A stretch of 64,000 nt of DNA from NCBI RefSeq assembly GCF_001428365.1, contig NZ_LMSH01000004.1, forward strand, positions 148,296-212,295, read 5' to 3'. A program made the translations under genes and the position numbers. The notes under the pieces were generated by a model that made no database searches, was not told the DNA's origin, and saw only the letters and a list, made by a program, of their open reading frames with translations. Below, in pieces: positions 53,142 to 61,792 of the stretch; positions within the stretch are counted from its first letter, which is position 1, and every line of letters begins with the position of its first letter. This DNA is from Arthrobacter sp. Soil763. GTDB taxonomy: Bacteria > Actinomycetota > Actinomycetes > Actinomycetales > Micrococcaceae.

Positions 53142-53708
53142 ATGTCACGCACAAAGAAAATCTCGCTCGGCATTTCCGCCGCCGCTCTGGCGCTTGGCGC
53201 CGGCATTGGTGTCGCCGGGGTGGCGTCCGCCACCACGACGCCGACGCCCAGCCCCAGTTCGAGCGCGTCGCCGGATGCCTCCGGCCAGGACCAAGGCATG
53301 GGCATGCGCGGCGGCCACGGCCACGGCGGCGAACGCGGCGGTTTCGGCGGCGTCCACGCCTCCGAACTCGCTGCCAAACTCGGCGTCGACGAGGCCAAGC
53401 TGACCGAGGCGTTGCAGGCGTTCCGCGAAGCCCACAAGCCATCCGCTCCGCCGGCCGAGGGGAGCAGGCCGGACCGCACGGCGATGGAGGCGGAGCTCGC
53501 CAAGTCACTCGCCTCGTCGCTGGGCATCGACGAGGCCAAGGTCACCGCGGCGCTGGCTGAACTCCGCAGCGCCGAACAGGCCGAGCACGCGGCCGCGCTG
53601 AAGACCAGGCTGGACAAGGCCGTCAGCGACGGGACCCTGACGCAGGCCGAGGCGGACGCGGTCACCAAGGCCGTCGAAAAGGGCGTCATCGGCGGCGGCC
53701 GGATGTAA
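53142..53708 (+). CDS. Secreted hypothetical protein with His/Gly-rich segment and duplicated helical module
   Basis: 188 residues. A signal peptide (MSRTKKISLGISAAALALGAGIGVAGVASA) is followed by a Thr/Ser/Pro-rich stretch, a Gly/His/Met-rich segment (GMGMRGGHGHGGERGG), and two related helical units, LAAKLGVDEAKLTEALQAFREA and LASSLGIDEAKVTAALAELRSA. A third helical unit (KAVSDGTLTQAEADAVTKAVEKGVI) resembles repeats seen in other actinobacterial exported proteins. The ligand is unknown; the His/Met segment could bind metal. CAGGAGAG precedes the ATG. A strong terminator follows. Confidence 0.8.
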   Translation: MSRTKKISLGISAAALALGAGIGVAGVASATTTPTPSPSSSASPDASGQDQGMGMRGGHGHGGERGGFGGVHASELAAKLGVDEAKLTEALQAFREAHKPSAPPAEGSRPDRTAMEAELAKSLASSLGIDEAKVTAALAELRSAEQAEHAAALKTRLDKAVSDGTLTQAEADAVTKAVEKGVIGGGRM

Positions 53709-53755
53709 ACCCCGCCACCCCGGGCGGGAAACCAGTCGGCGCAGCAGAATACAAA

Positions 53756-53793
53756 AAAGCAGTCCCCGGGAGCCTGCTCCCGGGGACTGCTTT
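53756..53793. terminator. Strong bidirectional terminator
   Basis: A perfect 17-bp stem (AAAGCAGTCCCCGGGAG and complement) with a CCTG loop, with A and T runs at its two feet. It serves the secreted protein gene (plus) and the convergent symporter gene (minus). Confidence 0.9.
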
Positions 53794-53811
53794 CGTTCTG
53801 CGGTGCTGCGG

Positions 53812-55266
53812 CTACGCCTTCGCGTCCGCCAGTTCCCGCTTGGCCCCGGCGGGCGCGGCGGCGCCGGCGCTGTCGGCGTCGGCGTTGACCGCGCCGTCGA
53901 CCGCGTCGGTGTCATCGGCGAACGGGTCGCCGTTGCGCGGGGCGTTGTACAGCGACTCGTCCAGGATCCCCTGGCGCTTGGCCACAATCGTGGGCACGAG
54001 AGCCTGGCCGGCCACGTTGACCGCGGTGCGGCCCATGTCCAGGATCGGGTCGATCGCCAGCAGCAGGCCGACGCCGGCCAGCGGCAGGCCCAGCGTGGAG
54101 AGCGTCAGAGTCAGCATGACGACGGCGCCGGTGGTGCCGGCGGTCGCGGCGGAGCCGAGGACCGAGACCAGGGCAATCAGCAGGTACTGGCTGAAGTCCA
54201 GCTGGATGCCGAAGAACTGGGCCACGAAGATCGCGGACACGGCCGGGTAGATCGCGGCGCAGCCGTCCATCTTGGTGGTCGCGCCCAGCGGCACGGCGAA
54301 GGAGGCGTAGCCGCGGGGCACGCCCAGGGACCGTTCGGTCACGCGCTGGGTCAGCGGCAGGGTCCCCACCGAGGACCGCGAGACGAAGGCCAGCTGGACG
54401 GCGGGCCAGACACCGGAGAAGTACTGCTTGACGGACAGGCCGTGGCTGCGGACCAGGACCGGGTAGACGACGAACAGCACGAGGGCCAGGCCGGCGTAGA
54501 TCGCGACCGTGAACTTGCCGAGCGAGCCGATGGTGTCCCAGCCGTAGACGGCGACGGCGTTGCCAATCAGGCCGACGGTGCCCAGCGGGGCGATCCGGAT
54601 GATCCACCAAAGGACCTTCTGGATCACGGCCAGGGCGGAGGCGTTGAGGTTCAGGAACGGCTCGGCCGCCTTGCCCACCTTGAGCGCGGCGATGCCGACG
54701 GCGATCGCGATGACGAGGATCTGCAGCACGTTGAAGCTCACCGCGGTGGTGGCGACGCCGTCGGTGACGGTGGTGCTGGCGCCCAGGCCCAGGAAGTTCT
54801 TGGGGAACAGGCCGACCAGGAAGGCCCACCAGCTGCCGACCTTCGACGGCGCCTCGCCCTGGCCGTCGATACCGGTGTTGGCGCCGGGCTGCAGGAGGAC
54901 GCCGAGGCCGATGCCGATCAGCACCGCGATCAGCGAGGTGATCGCGAACCAGAGCAGCGTGTTCCAGGCCAGCCGGGCAGCGTTGGACACGGCGCGCAGG
55001 TTGGAGATGGAGCTGACGACGGCGGTGAAGATGAGCGGCACGACGGCGGTCTGCAGAAGCGAGACGTAGCTCGAGCCGATGGTCTGCAGCGTGGCGCCCA
55101 GGGCGTTCGGGTCGGCCTTGGTACTGCCCGTGTACTTCGCGAGCAGGCCGAGGCCCAGGCCGACGATCAGGGCGGCAATGATCTGGAAGCCGAACGAGCC
55201 GGCCCATTTGGGCAGCTGGAAACCGGGCTTGCCTGCGGTTGCGGGGGTGCTTGTCTGAGTGGTCAC
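53812..55266 (-). CDS. Dicarboxylate/amino acid:cation symporter (DAACS family)
   Basis: 484 residues with the glutamate-transporter fold. The visible elements include the C-terminal substrate region SRSSVGTLPLTQRV (hairpin 1), ATTKMDGCAAIYPAVSAIFVAQFFG (NMDGT-like helix 7), GTTGAVVMLTLTLSTLGLPLAG (hairpin 2) and LLAIDPILDMGRTAVNVAGQAL (helix 8). The core binding residues follow the C4-dicarboxylate/glutamate pattern. The tail after residue 445 is acidic and Ala-rich. GTG start at 55266. Divergent from the VOC gene. Confidence 0.93.
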   Translation of the reverse strand: MTTQTSTPATAGKPGFQLPKWAGSFGFQIIAALIVGLGLGLLAKYTGSTKADPNALGATLQTIGSSYVSLLQTAVVPLIFTAVVSSISNLRAVSNAARLAWNTLLWFAITSLIAVLIGIGLGVLLQPGANTGIDGQGEAPSKVGSWWAFLVGLFPKNFLGLGASTTVTDGVATTAVSFNVLQILVIAIAVGIAALKVGKAAEPFLNLNASALAVIQKVLWWIIRIAPLGTVGLIGNAVAVYGWDTIGSLGKFTVAIYAGLALVLFVVYPVLVRSHGLSVKQYFSGVWPAVQLAFVSRSSVGTLPLTQRVTERSLGVPRGYASFAVPLGATTKMDGCAAIYPAVSAIFVAQFFGIQLDFSQYLLIALVSVLGSAATAGTTGAVVMLTLTLSTLGLPLAGVGLLLAIDPILDMGRTAVNVAGQALVPTIVAKRQGILDESLYNAPRNGDPFADDTDAVDGAVNADADSAGAAAPAGAKRELADAKA

Positions 55267-55440
55267 CCGAACACGCTAGGACCGGGTCGCATAACACGGC
55301 GAACGGATGTTGAGAAATGTTACGCTCGCGGATTTGGGCGGCGCCGGCAGATTTCCCGCCAGCTCGCCGGAAGACTGCCCGGGTGTGAAGTTATTCCAGC
55401 CTCCGGTGTGGCGATTGTCTCTCCCGCAGCACCCGGGCGC

Positions 55441-55497
55441 CGAGATGACAGTTCGCGGCAATGTTTCCGCAAAACATTGCCGCGAACTGCTATCTCG
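55441..55497. repeat. 57-bp quasi-palindrome
   Basis: Arms CGAGAT...CAGTTCGCGGCAATGTTT and the matching reverse complement pair over 6 and 18 bp, separated by a two-base internal mismatch, around a five-base CCGCA loop. A short T run follows on the plus strand. It lies between the divergent symporter and VOC genes, 31 bases upstream of the VOC start, an unusual place for a terminator. Confidence 0.9.
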
Positions 55498-55527
55498 TTT
55501 TGCTGCCGGGGGCCTAGAGTGTGCGCC

Positions 55528-55887
55528 ATGGCTATCGCACGCTTCCCGGCCGTCGTCCTCGACTGCCCGGACCCCAGGACCCTGGCGCAGTTTTACGCCG
55601 CCCTGCTCGACTGGAAAATCGACCAGGACGACGACGGCTGGAGCTCCATCCGGGCGGAATACGGGGATTCGATCAATTTCCAGAAGGTCGAGTCCTTCGT
55701 TCCGCCGCAGTGGCCCGGCCAGGAGGTGCCGCAGCAGATGCACCTCGACCTCGTCGTCGATGACCTCGACGCGGCCGAGGCGGCGGTGCTCGAGCTCGGG
55801 GCGACCAAGCACGAGCACCAGCCGGGAACGACCTTCCGGGTCTTTCTGGACCCGGCCGGCCACCCCTTCTGCCTCTGCCTTAGCTAG
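55528..55887 (+). CDS. VOC family (glyoxalase-like) protein
   Basis: 119 residues with two beta-alpha-beta units: FPAVVLDCPDPRTLAQFYAALLDWKI and MHLDLVVDDLDAAEAAVLELGATKHEHQPG, then FRVFLDPAGHPFCLCL. This is the vicinal oxygen chelate fold found in glyoxalases, dioxygenases and antibiotic-binding proteins. The role is not assignable. The ATG at 55528 is used, though a GTG three codons upstream is possible. Its stop overlaps that of the convergent DUF885 gene. Confidence 0.85.
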   Translation: MAIARFPAVVLDCPDPRTLAQFYAALLDWKIDQDDDGWSSIRAEYGDSINFQKVESFVPPQWPGQEVPQQMHLDLVVDDLDAAEAAVLELGATKHEHQPGTTFRVFLDPAGHPFCLCLS

Positions 55888-57593
55888 CCCAGGAGCGCCC
55901 GCTTCAGGGTGTCCAGCCCGACGGAGCCCATGTTGAGCGCCTTGGTGTGGAAGGCCTTGAGGTCGAAGCCCGGCCGGGCCTCGAGCTCGGCGCGGATCTG
56001 CTCCCAGAGCCGCTGGCCCACCTTGTACGAGGGAGCCTGTCCCGGCCAGCCCAGGTAGCGGGTGAATTCGAACTTCAGCTGGCCCTCGCTGATCGCGAGG
56101 TTCTGCTTCAGGAACTCGTACCCCGCCTCCGGAGTCCAGGTGCCCGACCCCCAACGCTCGGGCACCTCCAACTCCAGGTGCACGCCGATATCGAACACGA
56201 CGCGCGCGGCCCGCATGCGCTGCATGTCCAGCATGCCCATGTGGTCGCCCGGATCCTTCAGGTAGCCAAGCTCCTGCATGAGCTTCTCGGCGTAGAGGGC
56301 CCAACCCTCGCCGTGGCCCGAGGTCCAGCACACGTTCCGGCGCCACTTGTTCAGCAGCTCGCGGCGGTAGGTGGCGGTTGCGACCTGCAGGTGGTGGCCC
56401 GGCACACCCTCGTGGTAGACCGTCGTGGTCTCGGCCCAGGTGGTGAAGGTGTCCTCGCCCGGCGGGACGGACCACCACATGCGGCCAGGGCGGCTGAAGT
56501 CATCCGACGGGCCGGTGTAGTAGATGCCGCCCTCCTGGGTCGGGGCGATCTTGCACTCCAGGGTCTTCATAGCCTCGGGGATGTCGAAGTGCACCCCCGC
56601 GAGGTCGGCCACGGCCTTATCGGAGAGCTCCTGCATCCAGGACCGGAGGGCGTCGGTGCCCTTGAGCTGGCGGGACGGATCGTTGTTCAGGATCTCCTTG
56701 GCCTCTTCGACTGTGGCGCCGGGGCGGACCTCGTTGGCGACGCGCTCCTGTTCGGCGATCAGCCGGTCCAGCTCCTGCACGCCCCAGGCGTAGGTTTCCT
56801 CCAGGTCCACCGTGGCGCCGAGGAAGGACCGGGAAGCCAGGGCATAGCGTTCGCGGCCCACGGCGTCCTTGTCGGGTGCGGCCGGCAGCAGCTCGGCTTC
56901 CAGGAAGCCGGCCAGCCGGGCGTAGGCGGTGCGGGCGGCGGCGGCGCCGGCGTCGAGCTTGGACTGAACCTCCTCGGGCAGGGCGCCCTCGGCGGTCTTG
57001 GCCCCGGAGGCCAGCGTGGCGAAGAAGCCGTCCTCGGCGGCGTGCTTGGTGGTCTGCTCGATCACGATCCGCACCTGGCGGGCGGCGGAGACCCGGCCCG
57101 CGTCCTTGGCCGTGCGCAGGGACTCGATGTAGCCGTCCAGGGCCGCCGGCACATTGTGCGCGCGGCCGGCGATGTGGTCCCACTGGGCGGCGGTGTCGGT
57201 CGGCATCAGGTCGAAGATCGCCCGGATCTCCTGCGCGGGGGAGGCGATGTTGTTCAGCTCGGCCAGGTCCCAGCCGGACTCGTGGATCTCCAGCTGCAGC
57301 CCGAGGCGTTCGCGCATCGCGTCCAGGGTGACGGCGTCGACGTCGTCGGCTGGCTCCAGCCCTTCCAGCGCGGCGAGGGCCTCGCGGGCCGCGGCGGCGA
57401 ACGCCTCGTGGCCGGCGGGGGAGAAGTCCTGGTACTCGGTCTCATGCCCCGGGAGGCCGAGTTCGGTGGCAAAGCTCGGGTTGAGCCGGATGAGCGTGTC
57501 CGTGAAGGCATCGGCGACGGCGTCGATGGCGGTGTGCGGGCGCGCCGCGGGCGGGCTGTCGGGCGTGGGGTTCTGGGAGGTTTCGGTAGTCAC
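55884..57593 (-). CDS. DUF885 family protein (putative metallopeptidase)
   Basis: 569 residues. The HExxxxH-like motif TTVYHEGVPGHHLQVATA and the downstream GHGEGWALYAEKLMQELG are the family's conserved acid/histidine segments, thought to bind a metal. FEFTRYLGWPGQAPSYKVGQ follows near the C-terminus. No signal peptide is visible, so it is probably cytoplasmic. Biological substrates are not established for this subgroup. GTG start at 57593. Confidence 0.88.
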   Translation of the reverse strand: MTTETSQNPTPDSPPAARPHTAIDAVADAFTDTLIRLNPSFATELGLPGHETEYQDFSPAGHEAFAAAAREALAALEGLEPADDVDAVTLDAMRERLGLQLEIHESGWDLAELNNIASPAQEIRAIFDLMPTDTAAQWDHIAGRAHNVPAALDGYIESLRTAKDAGRVSAARQVRIVIEQTTKHAAEDGFFATLASGAKTAEGALPEEVQSKLDAGAAAARTAYARLAGFLEAELLPAAPDKDAVGRERYALASRSFLGATVDLEETYAWGVQELDRLIAEQERVANEVRPGATVEEAKEILNNDPSRQLKGTDALRSWMQELSDKAVADLAGVHFDIPEAMKTLECKIAPTQEGGIYYTGPSDDFSRPGRMWWSVPPGEDTFTTWAETTTVYHEGVPGHHLQVATATYRRELLNKWRRNVCWTSGHGEGWALYAEKLMQELGYLKDPGDHMGMLDMQRMRAARVVFDIGVHLELEVPERWGSGTWTPEAGYEFLKQNLAISEGQLKFEFTRYLGWPGQAPSYKVGQRLWEQIRAELEARPGFDLKAFHTKALNMGSVGLDTLKRALLG

Positions 57594-57646
57594 CCGAACG
57601 AGACTAGCCGGGCCGGCCCAGTTATGAAAGGGTTACTGAACTTTTT

Positions 57647-57871
57647 CTAGCCGCGGCTGCGCTTCCACGAACCCGGACCGGGCCGGGGCGCGAGCTGCAG
57701 CTGCTGCCGCCGGATCCAGTGCCGCACGCCGGGCTTGGCCGGGGCGGCGTCCGGGCTGCTGCCCAGGGACAGGACGACGGCGGTCACCGCGGCCAGTTCC
57801 TCCGCCGTCGGAGCTCCCTTGACCACCGAGAGCAGGGGCTGCTCCGCCGGTGCCGGTTCCGAGCCGGTCAC
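57647..57871 (-). CDS. accE: Acyl-CoA carboxylase epsilon subunit
   Basis: 74 residues with the small-subunit pattern [24 protein letters not shown] and a basic, Trp-containing C-terminus ([27 protein letters not shown]). Epsilon subunits stabilise and activate actinobacterial acyl-CoA carboxylase complexes. The GTG start overlaps the beta-subunit stop (GTGA), so the two are translationally coupled. A longer open frame through the beta gene is ignored. Confidence 0.87.
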   Translation of the reverse strand: MTGSEPAPAEQPLLSVVKGAPTAEELAAVTAVVLSLGSSPDAAPAKPGVRHWIRRQQLQLAPRPGPGSWKRSRG

Positions 57872-59451
57872 AGCGGGATGTTCCCGTGCTTCTTGGCGGG
57901 CAGGCTGGCCCGCTTGTCCCGCAGCGCCCGCAGGCCCTTGATGATCTGCAGACGGGTCTCGGACGGGGCGATCACCGCGTCGACGTAGCCCAGCTCCGCG
58001 GCCTGGTACGGGTTGAGGAGCTCTTCCTCGTACTGCCGGATGACCTCGGCGCGCTTGGCCTCGACGTCGCCGCCGGCCTCGGCCACTGCTGCCAGCTCGC
58101 GCCGGTACAGGATGTTCACGGCCCCCTGGGCGCCCATGACGCCGATCTGCGCGGTGGGCCAGGCCAGGTTGAGGTCCGCGCCGAGCTTCTTGGAACCCAT
58201 CACGATGTAGGCTCCGCCGTAGGCTTTGCGGGTGATCACGGTCAGCTTCGGCACCGTCGCCTCGGCGTAGGCGTAGAGCAGCTTGGCGCCGCGGCGGATG
58301 ATGCCCTGGAACTCCTGGTCCTTGCCCGGCAGGAAGCCCGGCACGTCCACCAGCGTGATGATCGGGATGTTGAAGGCGTCGCAGTGCCGGACGAAGCGGG
58401 CTGCCTTTTCCGAGGCGGCGATGTCCAGGGTGCCGGCGAACTGCATCGGCTGGTTGGCCACGATGCCCACGGTGTGGCCCTCGACGCGGCCGTAGCCGAT
58501 GATGACGTTCGGCGCGTAGAGCGACTGCATTTCCAGGAAGTGCGCGTCGTCGACGATCTGCTCGATCACCTTGCGCATGTTGTACGGCTGGTTGGCCGAG
58601 TCCGGAATCAGCGTGTCCAGGGCGAGGTCGTCGTCGTCGAGCTCCGGCTGCTGGCTGTGCTCCAGCACCGGGGCTTCGGCGAGGTTGTTCGAGGGCAGGA
58701 AGTCCAGCAATTCGCGGACGAATTCGACGGCGTCGGCCTCGTCGGAGGCCAGGTAGGTGGAGGTGCCGGTGTTGGCGTTGTGCTGGCGCGCCCCGCCAAG
58801 GGTCTCCATGTCCACGTCTTCGCCGGTGACGGTCTTGATCACGTCGGGGCCGGTGATGAACATGTGCGACGTTTTGTCCACCATGACCACGTAGTCGGTC
58901 AGGGCGGGGGAGTACGCGGCGCCGCCGGCGGAGGGGCCCATGATGAGCGAGATCTGCGGGACGACGCCGGAGGCATGGACGTTGTTGCGGAAGATGTCCG
59001 CGAACATGGCCAGCGAGGCGACGCCTTCCTGGATGCGGGCGCCGCCGCCGTCGAGGATACCGACCACCGGGCAGCCGTTGCGCAGCGCGAACTCCTGGAC
59101 CTTGACGATCTTCTCGCCGTTGACCTGGCTCAGCGAACCGCCGTAAACCGAGAAATCCTGGCTGTAGACGGCGACGGGCCGGCCGTCGACGGTGCCGTAG
59201 CCGGAAACCAGGCCGTCGCCCAGCGGCTTCTTCTTCTCCATGCCGAAGGCGGTGGAGCGGTGCACGGCCAGGGCATCGAACTCCACGAAGGAGCCGGCGT
59301 CGAGCAGCAGGTCGATGCGCTCGCGGGCGGTGTTCTTGCCGCGGGCGTGCTGCTTCTCGATCGCTTCGGGGCCGGAGGGCTGCTCGGCACGGGCCTGGCG
59401 CTCGCGGAAATCGGCAATTTTTCCCGCGGTCGTGGTCAGATCGTGGCTCAT
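57868..59451 (-). CDS. accD: Acyl-CoA carboxylase beta subunit (carboxyltransferase)
   Basis: 527 residues of the biotin-dependent carboxyltransferase family. The N-terminal half contains [24 protein letters not shown] and the oxyanion loop [17 protein letters not shown]. The C-terminal half contains [53 protein letters not shown] and [17 protein letters not shown]. It transfers CO2 from carboxybiotin on the alpha subunit to acetyl-, propionyl- or longer acyl-CoA; the specificity residue cannot be judged by eye. The ATG at 59451 follows GGAGA at seven bases. Epsilon is coupled downstream; alpha is encoded separately near 46.5-48.3 kb. Confidence 0.94.
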   Translation of the reverse strand: MSHDLTTTAGKIADFRERQARAEQPSGPEAIEKQHARGKNTARERIDLLLDAGSFVEFDALAVHRSTAFGMEKKKPLGDGLVSGYGTVDGRPVAVYSQDFSVYGGSLSQVNGEKIVKVQEFALRNGCPVVGILDGGGARIQEGVASLAMFADIFRNNVHASGVVPQISLIMGPSAGGAAYSPALTDYVVMVDKTSHMFITGPDVIKTVTGEDVDMETLGGARQHNANTGTSTYLASDEADAVEFVRELLDFLPSNNLAEAPVLEHSQQPELDDDDLALDTLIPDSANQPYNMRKVIEQIVDDAHFLEMQSLYAPNVIIGYGRVEGHTVGIVANQPMQFAGTLDIAASEKAARFVRHCDAFNIPIITLVDVPGFLPGKDQEFQGIIRRGAKLLYAYAEATVPKLTVITRKAYGGAYIVMGSKKLGADLNLAWPTAQIGVMGAQGAVNILYRRELAAVAEAGGDVEAKRAEVIRQYEEELLNPYQAAELGYVDAVIAPSETRLQIIKGLRALRDKRASLPAKKHGNIPL

Positions 59452-59574
59452 CAAGTGTCTCCGGCTCTGTCGTTCGCTGTTCGTGTCGCGGGCCCGTGCG
59501 GTGGCGCTTAAGTGGATTCCACACAAAAACAAGGCCGTGATGGCAAGTCTAATGAGGGTATTCGTCCGTGCCGC

Positions 59575-59589
59575 TGTAGAAACCCTACA
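59575..59589. promoter_or_regulatory. TGTAG/CTACA inverted repeat upstream of accD
   Basis: TGTAG-AAACC-CTACA lies about 125 bases upstream of the accD start. Its size and position fit an operator, but I know no regulator for it. Confidence 0.3.
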
Positions 59590-59747
59590 ATTTTCGGCCC
59601 GATCCCCGGCGGGTGCCCGTACCTTCCGGCCCGGTTACCCGCGCTGCGACCCAACCCTGCCCCCGGAAATCCGCGACGCCGGGCGGCCGGGAGGCGGCCC
59701 GGGCCGGAGTAACCGGGCGGGAGCGCACGGAGGGGGCGGAACGAGGG

Positions 59748-59769
59748 GATGTTACTGGCCGGTAACATC
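59748..59769. promoter_or_regulatory. 22-bp palindromic operator of the SDR gene
   Basis: Arms GATGTTAC and GTAACATC flank TGGCCG; ten of eleven base pairs are complementary. It ends 15 bases before the start codon, with a TAAAGT hexamer between. The form resembles TetR/FadR-type operators of fatty-acid genes in actinobacteria (recalled, not searched). Confidence 0.6.
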
Positions 59770-59784
59770 GGCTAAAGTGGGCCT

Positions 59785-60690
59785 ATGACTTCAAGCAACG
59801 ACGCTCCGGACACCGCCGGCCCCGCGCAGCACCAGAGCCCCTACCGGGCCACGGGCTCCCTGGCCGGCCGCACCATCCTGATGTCCGGCGGCAGCCGCGG
59901 CATCGGCCTCGCGATCGCCCTCCGCGCTGCCCGGGACGGGGCCAACATCGCCCTGCTGGCCAAGACCGGCCAGCCCCACGCCAAGCTCGAAGGCACCGTC
60001 TACACCGCCGCTGAGCAGATTGAAGCGGCCGGCGGCCAGGCCCTGCCGCTGGTCGGCGACGTGCGCAACGACGACGACGTCGCCGGCGCGGTGGCCGCTG
60101 CCACCGAACGCTTCGGCGGCATCGACATCGTCCTCAACAACGCCTCCGCGATCGACCTGTCCAAGACCGATGCCGTGGACATGAAGCGCTACGACCTCAT
60201 GCAGGACATCAACGTCCGCGGCACCTTCCTGCTGAGCAAACTCGCCCTGCCGGCGCTGCGCGAGTCCGGCGCCGGGCAGATCCTCACGCTCTCGCCGCCG
60301 CTGAATCTGGACCCCAAGTGGGCGGGCATGCACCTGGCCTACACGATGGCCAAGTACGGCATGAGCCTGACCACCCTGGGCCTGGCCGAGGAACTGAAGG
60401 TGGACGGGATCAGCGTGAACTCGCTCTGGCCCTGCACCCTGATCGACACCGCCGCGATCCGCAACATGCCCGGCGGCGAACAGATCGTGCGCGGCGCCCG
60501 CGGACCGCAGATCATGGCCGACGCGGCCCACGCGGTGCTGACCGCTGGCAACGCGATTCCCGCATCGGGCAGCTGGAGCGGAAACTTCTACACCGACGAG
60601 CAGGTGCTGGCCGCGGCCGGGGTCACGGACTTCTCCCCGTACAGCCTCGGCGCGCCGGAGGACCGGCTGGTTCCTGACATTTTCCTCTGA
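59785..60690 (+). CDS. SDR family NAD(P)-dependent oxidoreductase (HSDL2-like)
   Basis: 301 residues. The cofactor motif is GRTILMSGGSRGIGLAIALRAARDGAN, followed by LNNASAI and the catalytic YTMAKYG (YxxxK). The stretch LSPPLNLDPKWAGMHLAYTMAKYGMS is characteristic of the HSDL2 branch, whose members are linked to fatty-acid or sterol metabolism but lack a settled substrate. The position opposite the carboxylase operon and behind a palindromic operator supports a lipid role. No good Shine-Dalgarno is seen; the transcript may be leaderless. Confidence 0.88.
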   Translation: MTSSNDAPDTAGPAQHQSPYRATGSLAGRTILMSGGSRGIGLAIALRAARDGANIALLAKTGQPHAKLEGTVYTAAEQIEAAGGQALPLVGDVRNDDDVAGAVAAATERFGGIDIVLNNASAIDLSKTDAVDMKRYDLMQDINVRGTFLLSKLALPALRESGAGQILTLSPPLNLDPKWAGMHLAYTMAKYGMSLTTLGLAEELKVDGISVNSLWPCTLIDTAAIRNMPGGEQIVRGARGPQIMADAAHAVLTAGNAIPASGSWSGNFYTDEQVLAAAGVTDFSPYSLGAPEDRLVPDIFL

Positions 60691-60728
60691 GTTCCCTGCG
60701 GCTTCCCGCCGTCCGCGGCCGGCCGTAC

Positions 60729-60776
60729 CGCCGAGATTCCCCACTTTTGCCGGTTCGACGCCGGAACCACTCGGCG
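60729..60776 (+). terminator. Nested hairpin after the SDR gene
   Basis: Outer arms CGCCGAG / CTCGGCG and inner arms GGTTC / GAACC, then TTTC. It begins 38 bases after the SDR stop and resembles the nested hairpin at 30533-30582. Confidence 0.5.
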
Positions 60777-60874
60777 TTTCGGCCCGGCGCGCCGGCGTCG
60801 GGGTTCAAACGTGGGGGAGTTCCGCGGCGCAGGGTCCGGCGCCGCGGTGGCAGTTCCTCGGTAGGATTCAAGGC

Positions 60875-61792
60875 ATGGAAGCCGCGCAGGAGACCCCGGA
60901 CCGCCCGCCCCTGAACCAGGACGCGCTCGGCGACGCCGCGTTCCTCGCCGGGACCGGAATCCCGCAGCTGACCGTCGTGGAAACCACCGGCTCGACCAAC
61001 GCTGACCTGCTGCGCGGCGTCACCGTCGACCCGCGCGCTTGGCCGGACCTGTCCGTGCTCACCGCGGAGTATCAGAGCGCGGCGCGCGGCCGCCTGGAAC
61101 GGCACTGGGACGCCCCCGCCCGCAGCTCGGTGTCGGTCTCGATCGTGCTCCGTCCGGTCAACGCCGACGGGCGTCCCCTGCCGACCCAGAGCTACTCCTG
61201 GCTCTCCCTGCTGGCCGCGCTGGCGCTCCGGGAGACGCTGCAGGACACCGCCGGGCTCCCCGCCGAACTGAAATGGCCCAACGACGTCCTGGTCCGCGGC
61301 CGGAAAATCGCCGGCATCCTGGCCCAGCTCGGCCCGATCGGCGACGGCGCCGCGCCTCCCGTGGTGCTGGGCACCGGCCTGAACGTCACCTTCACCGAGG
61401 CGGAGCTCCCGGTTCCCACCGCGACCTCCGTGCTGCTCGAACACCCGGCGACGTCGGACCGGACCGAGCTGCTCAAGGGCTACCTGACCCGCTTCGCGGC
61501 CCTCTACCGCAGCTTCTGCGACGCCGACGGCGACCCGGCCGCCGGCCTGGCGGGCGGCCCGTCGCTGCACAAGCGGGTCGAACACGTCCTGACCACCCTC
61601 GGCAAACAGGTCCGCGCGCAGCTGCCCGGCGACCACGAGATCATCGGCCACGCTACCCGGCTGGACGAGTACGGCTCCCTGCTGGTGGTGGACGCGGCCG
61701 GGCACGAACACGTGGTGACCGCCGGCGACGTCGTGCACCTGCGCCCGTGGACCCCGCCCGGCGCGACCAGCGGCGAAAGCGGCTATGCGTAA
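60875..61792 (+). CDS. birA: Biotin--[acetyl-CoA-carboxylase] ligase
   Basis: BirA attaches biotin to the carrier lysine of carboxylases such as the alpha subunit at 46475-48322. The 305-residue protein is the group I type without a DNA-binding domain. Motifs are VETTGSTNADLLRG, the biotin loop SAARGRLERHWDAPARSSVSVSI, LKWPNDVLVRGRKIAGILAQ, and a C-terminal SH3-like domain (ATRLDEYGSLLVVDAAGHEHVVTAGDVVHLR). The catalytic loop normally reads GRGRxGR; here it is ARGRLERH. It heads an operon with the PH-domain and cyclase genes; the next start lies inside its end. Confidence 0.94.
   Translation: MEAAQETPDRPPLNQDALGDAAFLAGTGIPQLTVVETTGSTNADLLRGVTVDPRAWPDLSVLTAEYQSAARGRLERHWDAPARSSVSVSIVLRPVNADGRPLPTQSYSWLSLLAALALRETLQDTAGLPAELKWPNDVLVRGRKIAGILAQLGPIGDGAAPPVVLGTGLNVTFTEAELPVPTATSVLLEHPATSDRTELLKGYLTRFAALYRSFCDADGDPAAGLAGGPSLHKRVEHVLTTLGKQVRAQLPGDHEIIGHATRLDEYGSLLVVDAAGHEHVVTAGDVVHLRPWTPPGATSGESGYA

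Larger units (their letters stand above)
59452..59784. other. 333-base divergent promoter region between accD and the SDR gene
   Basis: No gene is seen. It contains an AT-rich segment near 59519-59560 upstream of accD, a TGTAG/CTACA inverted repeat at 59575-59589, and a 22-bp palindrome just upstream of the SDR start. It is the control region for both divergent units. Confidence 0.6.

Noticed and set aside
53803..55527. Long plus-strand open frame extending upstream from the VOC gene
   Set aside because: The upstream part is antisense to the symporter. The real VOC protein begins at 55528, where the family domain starts.
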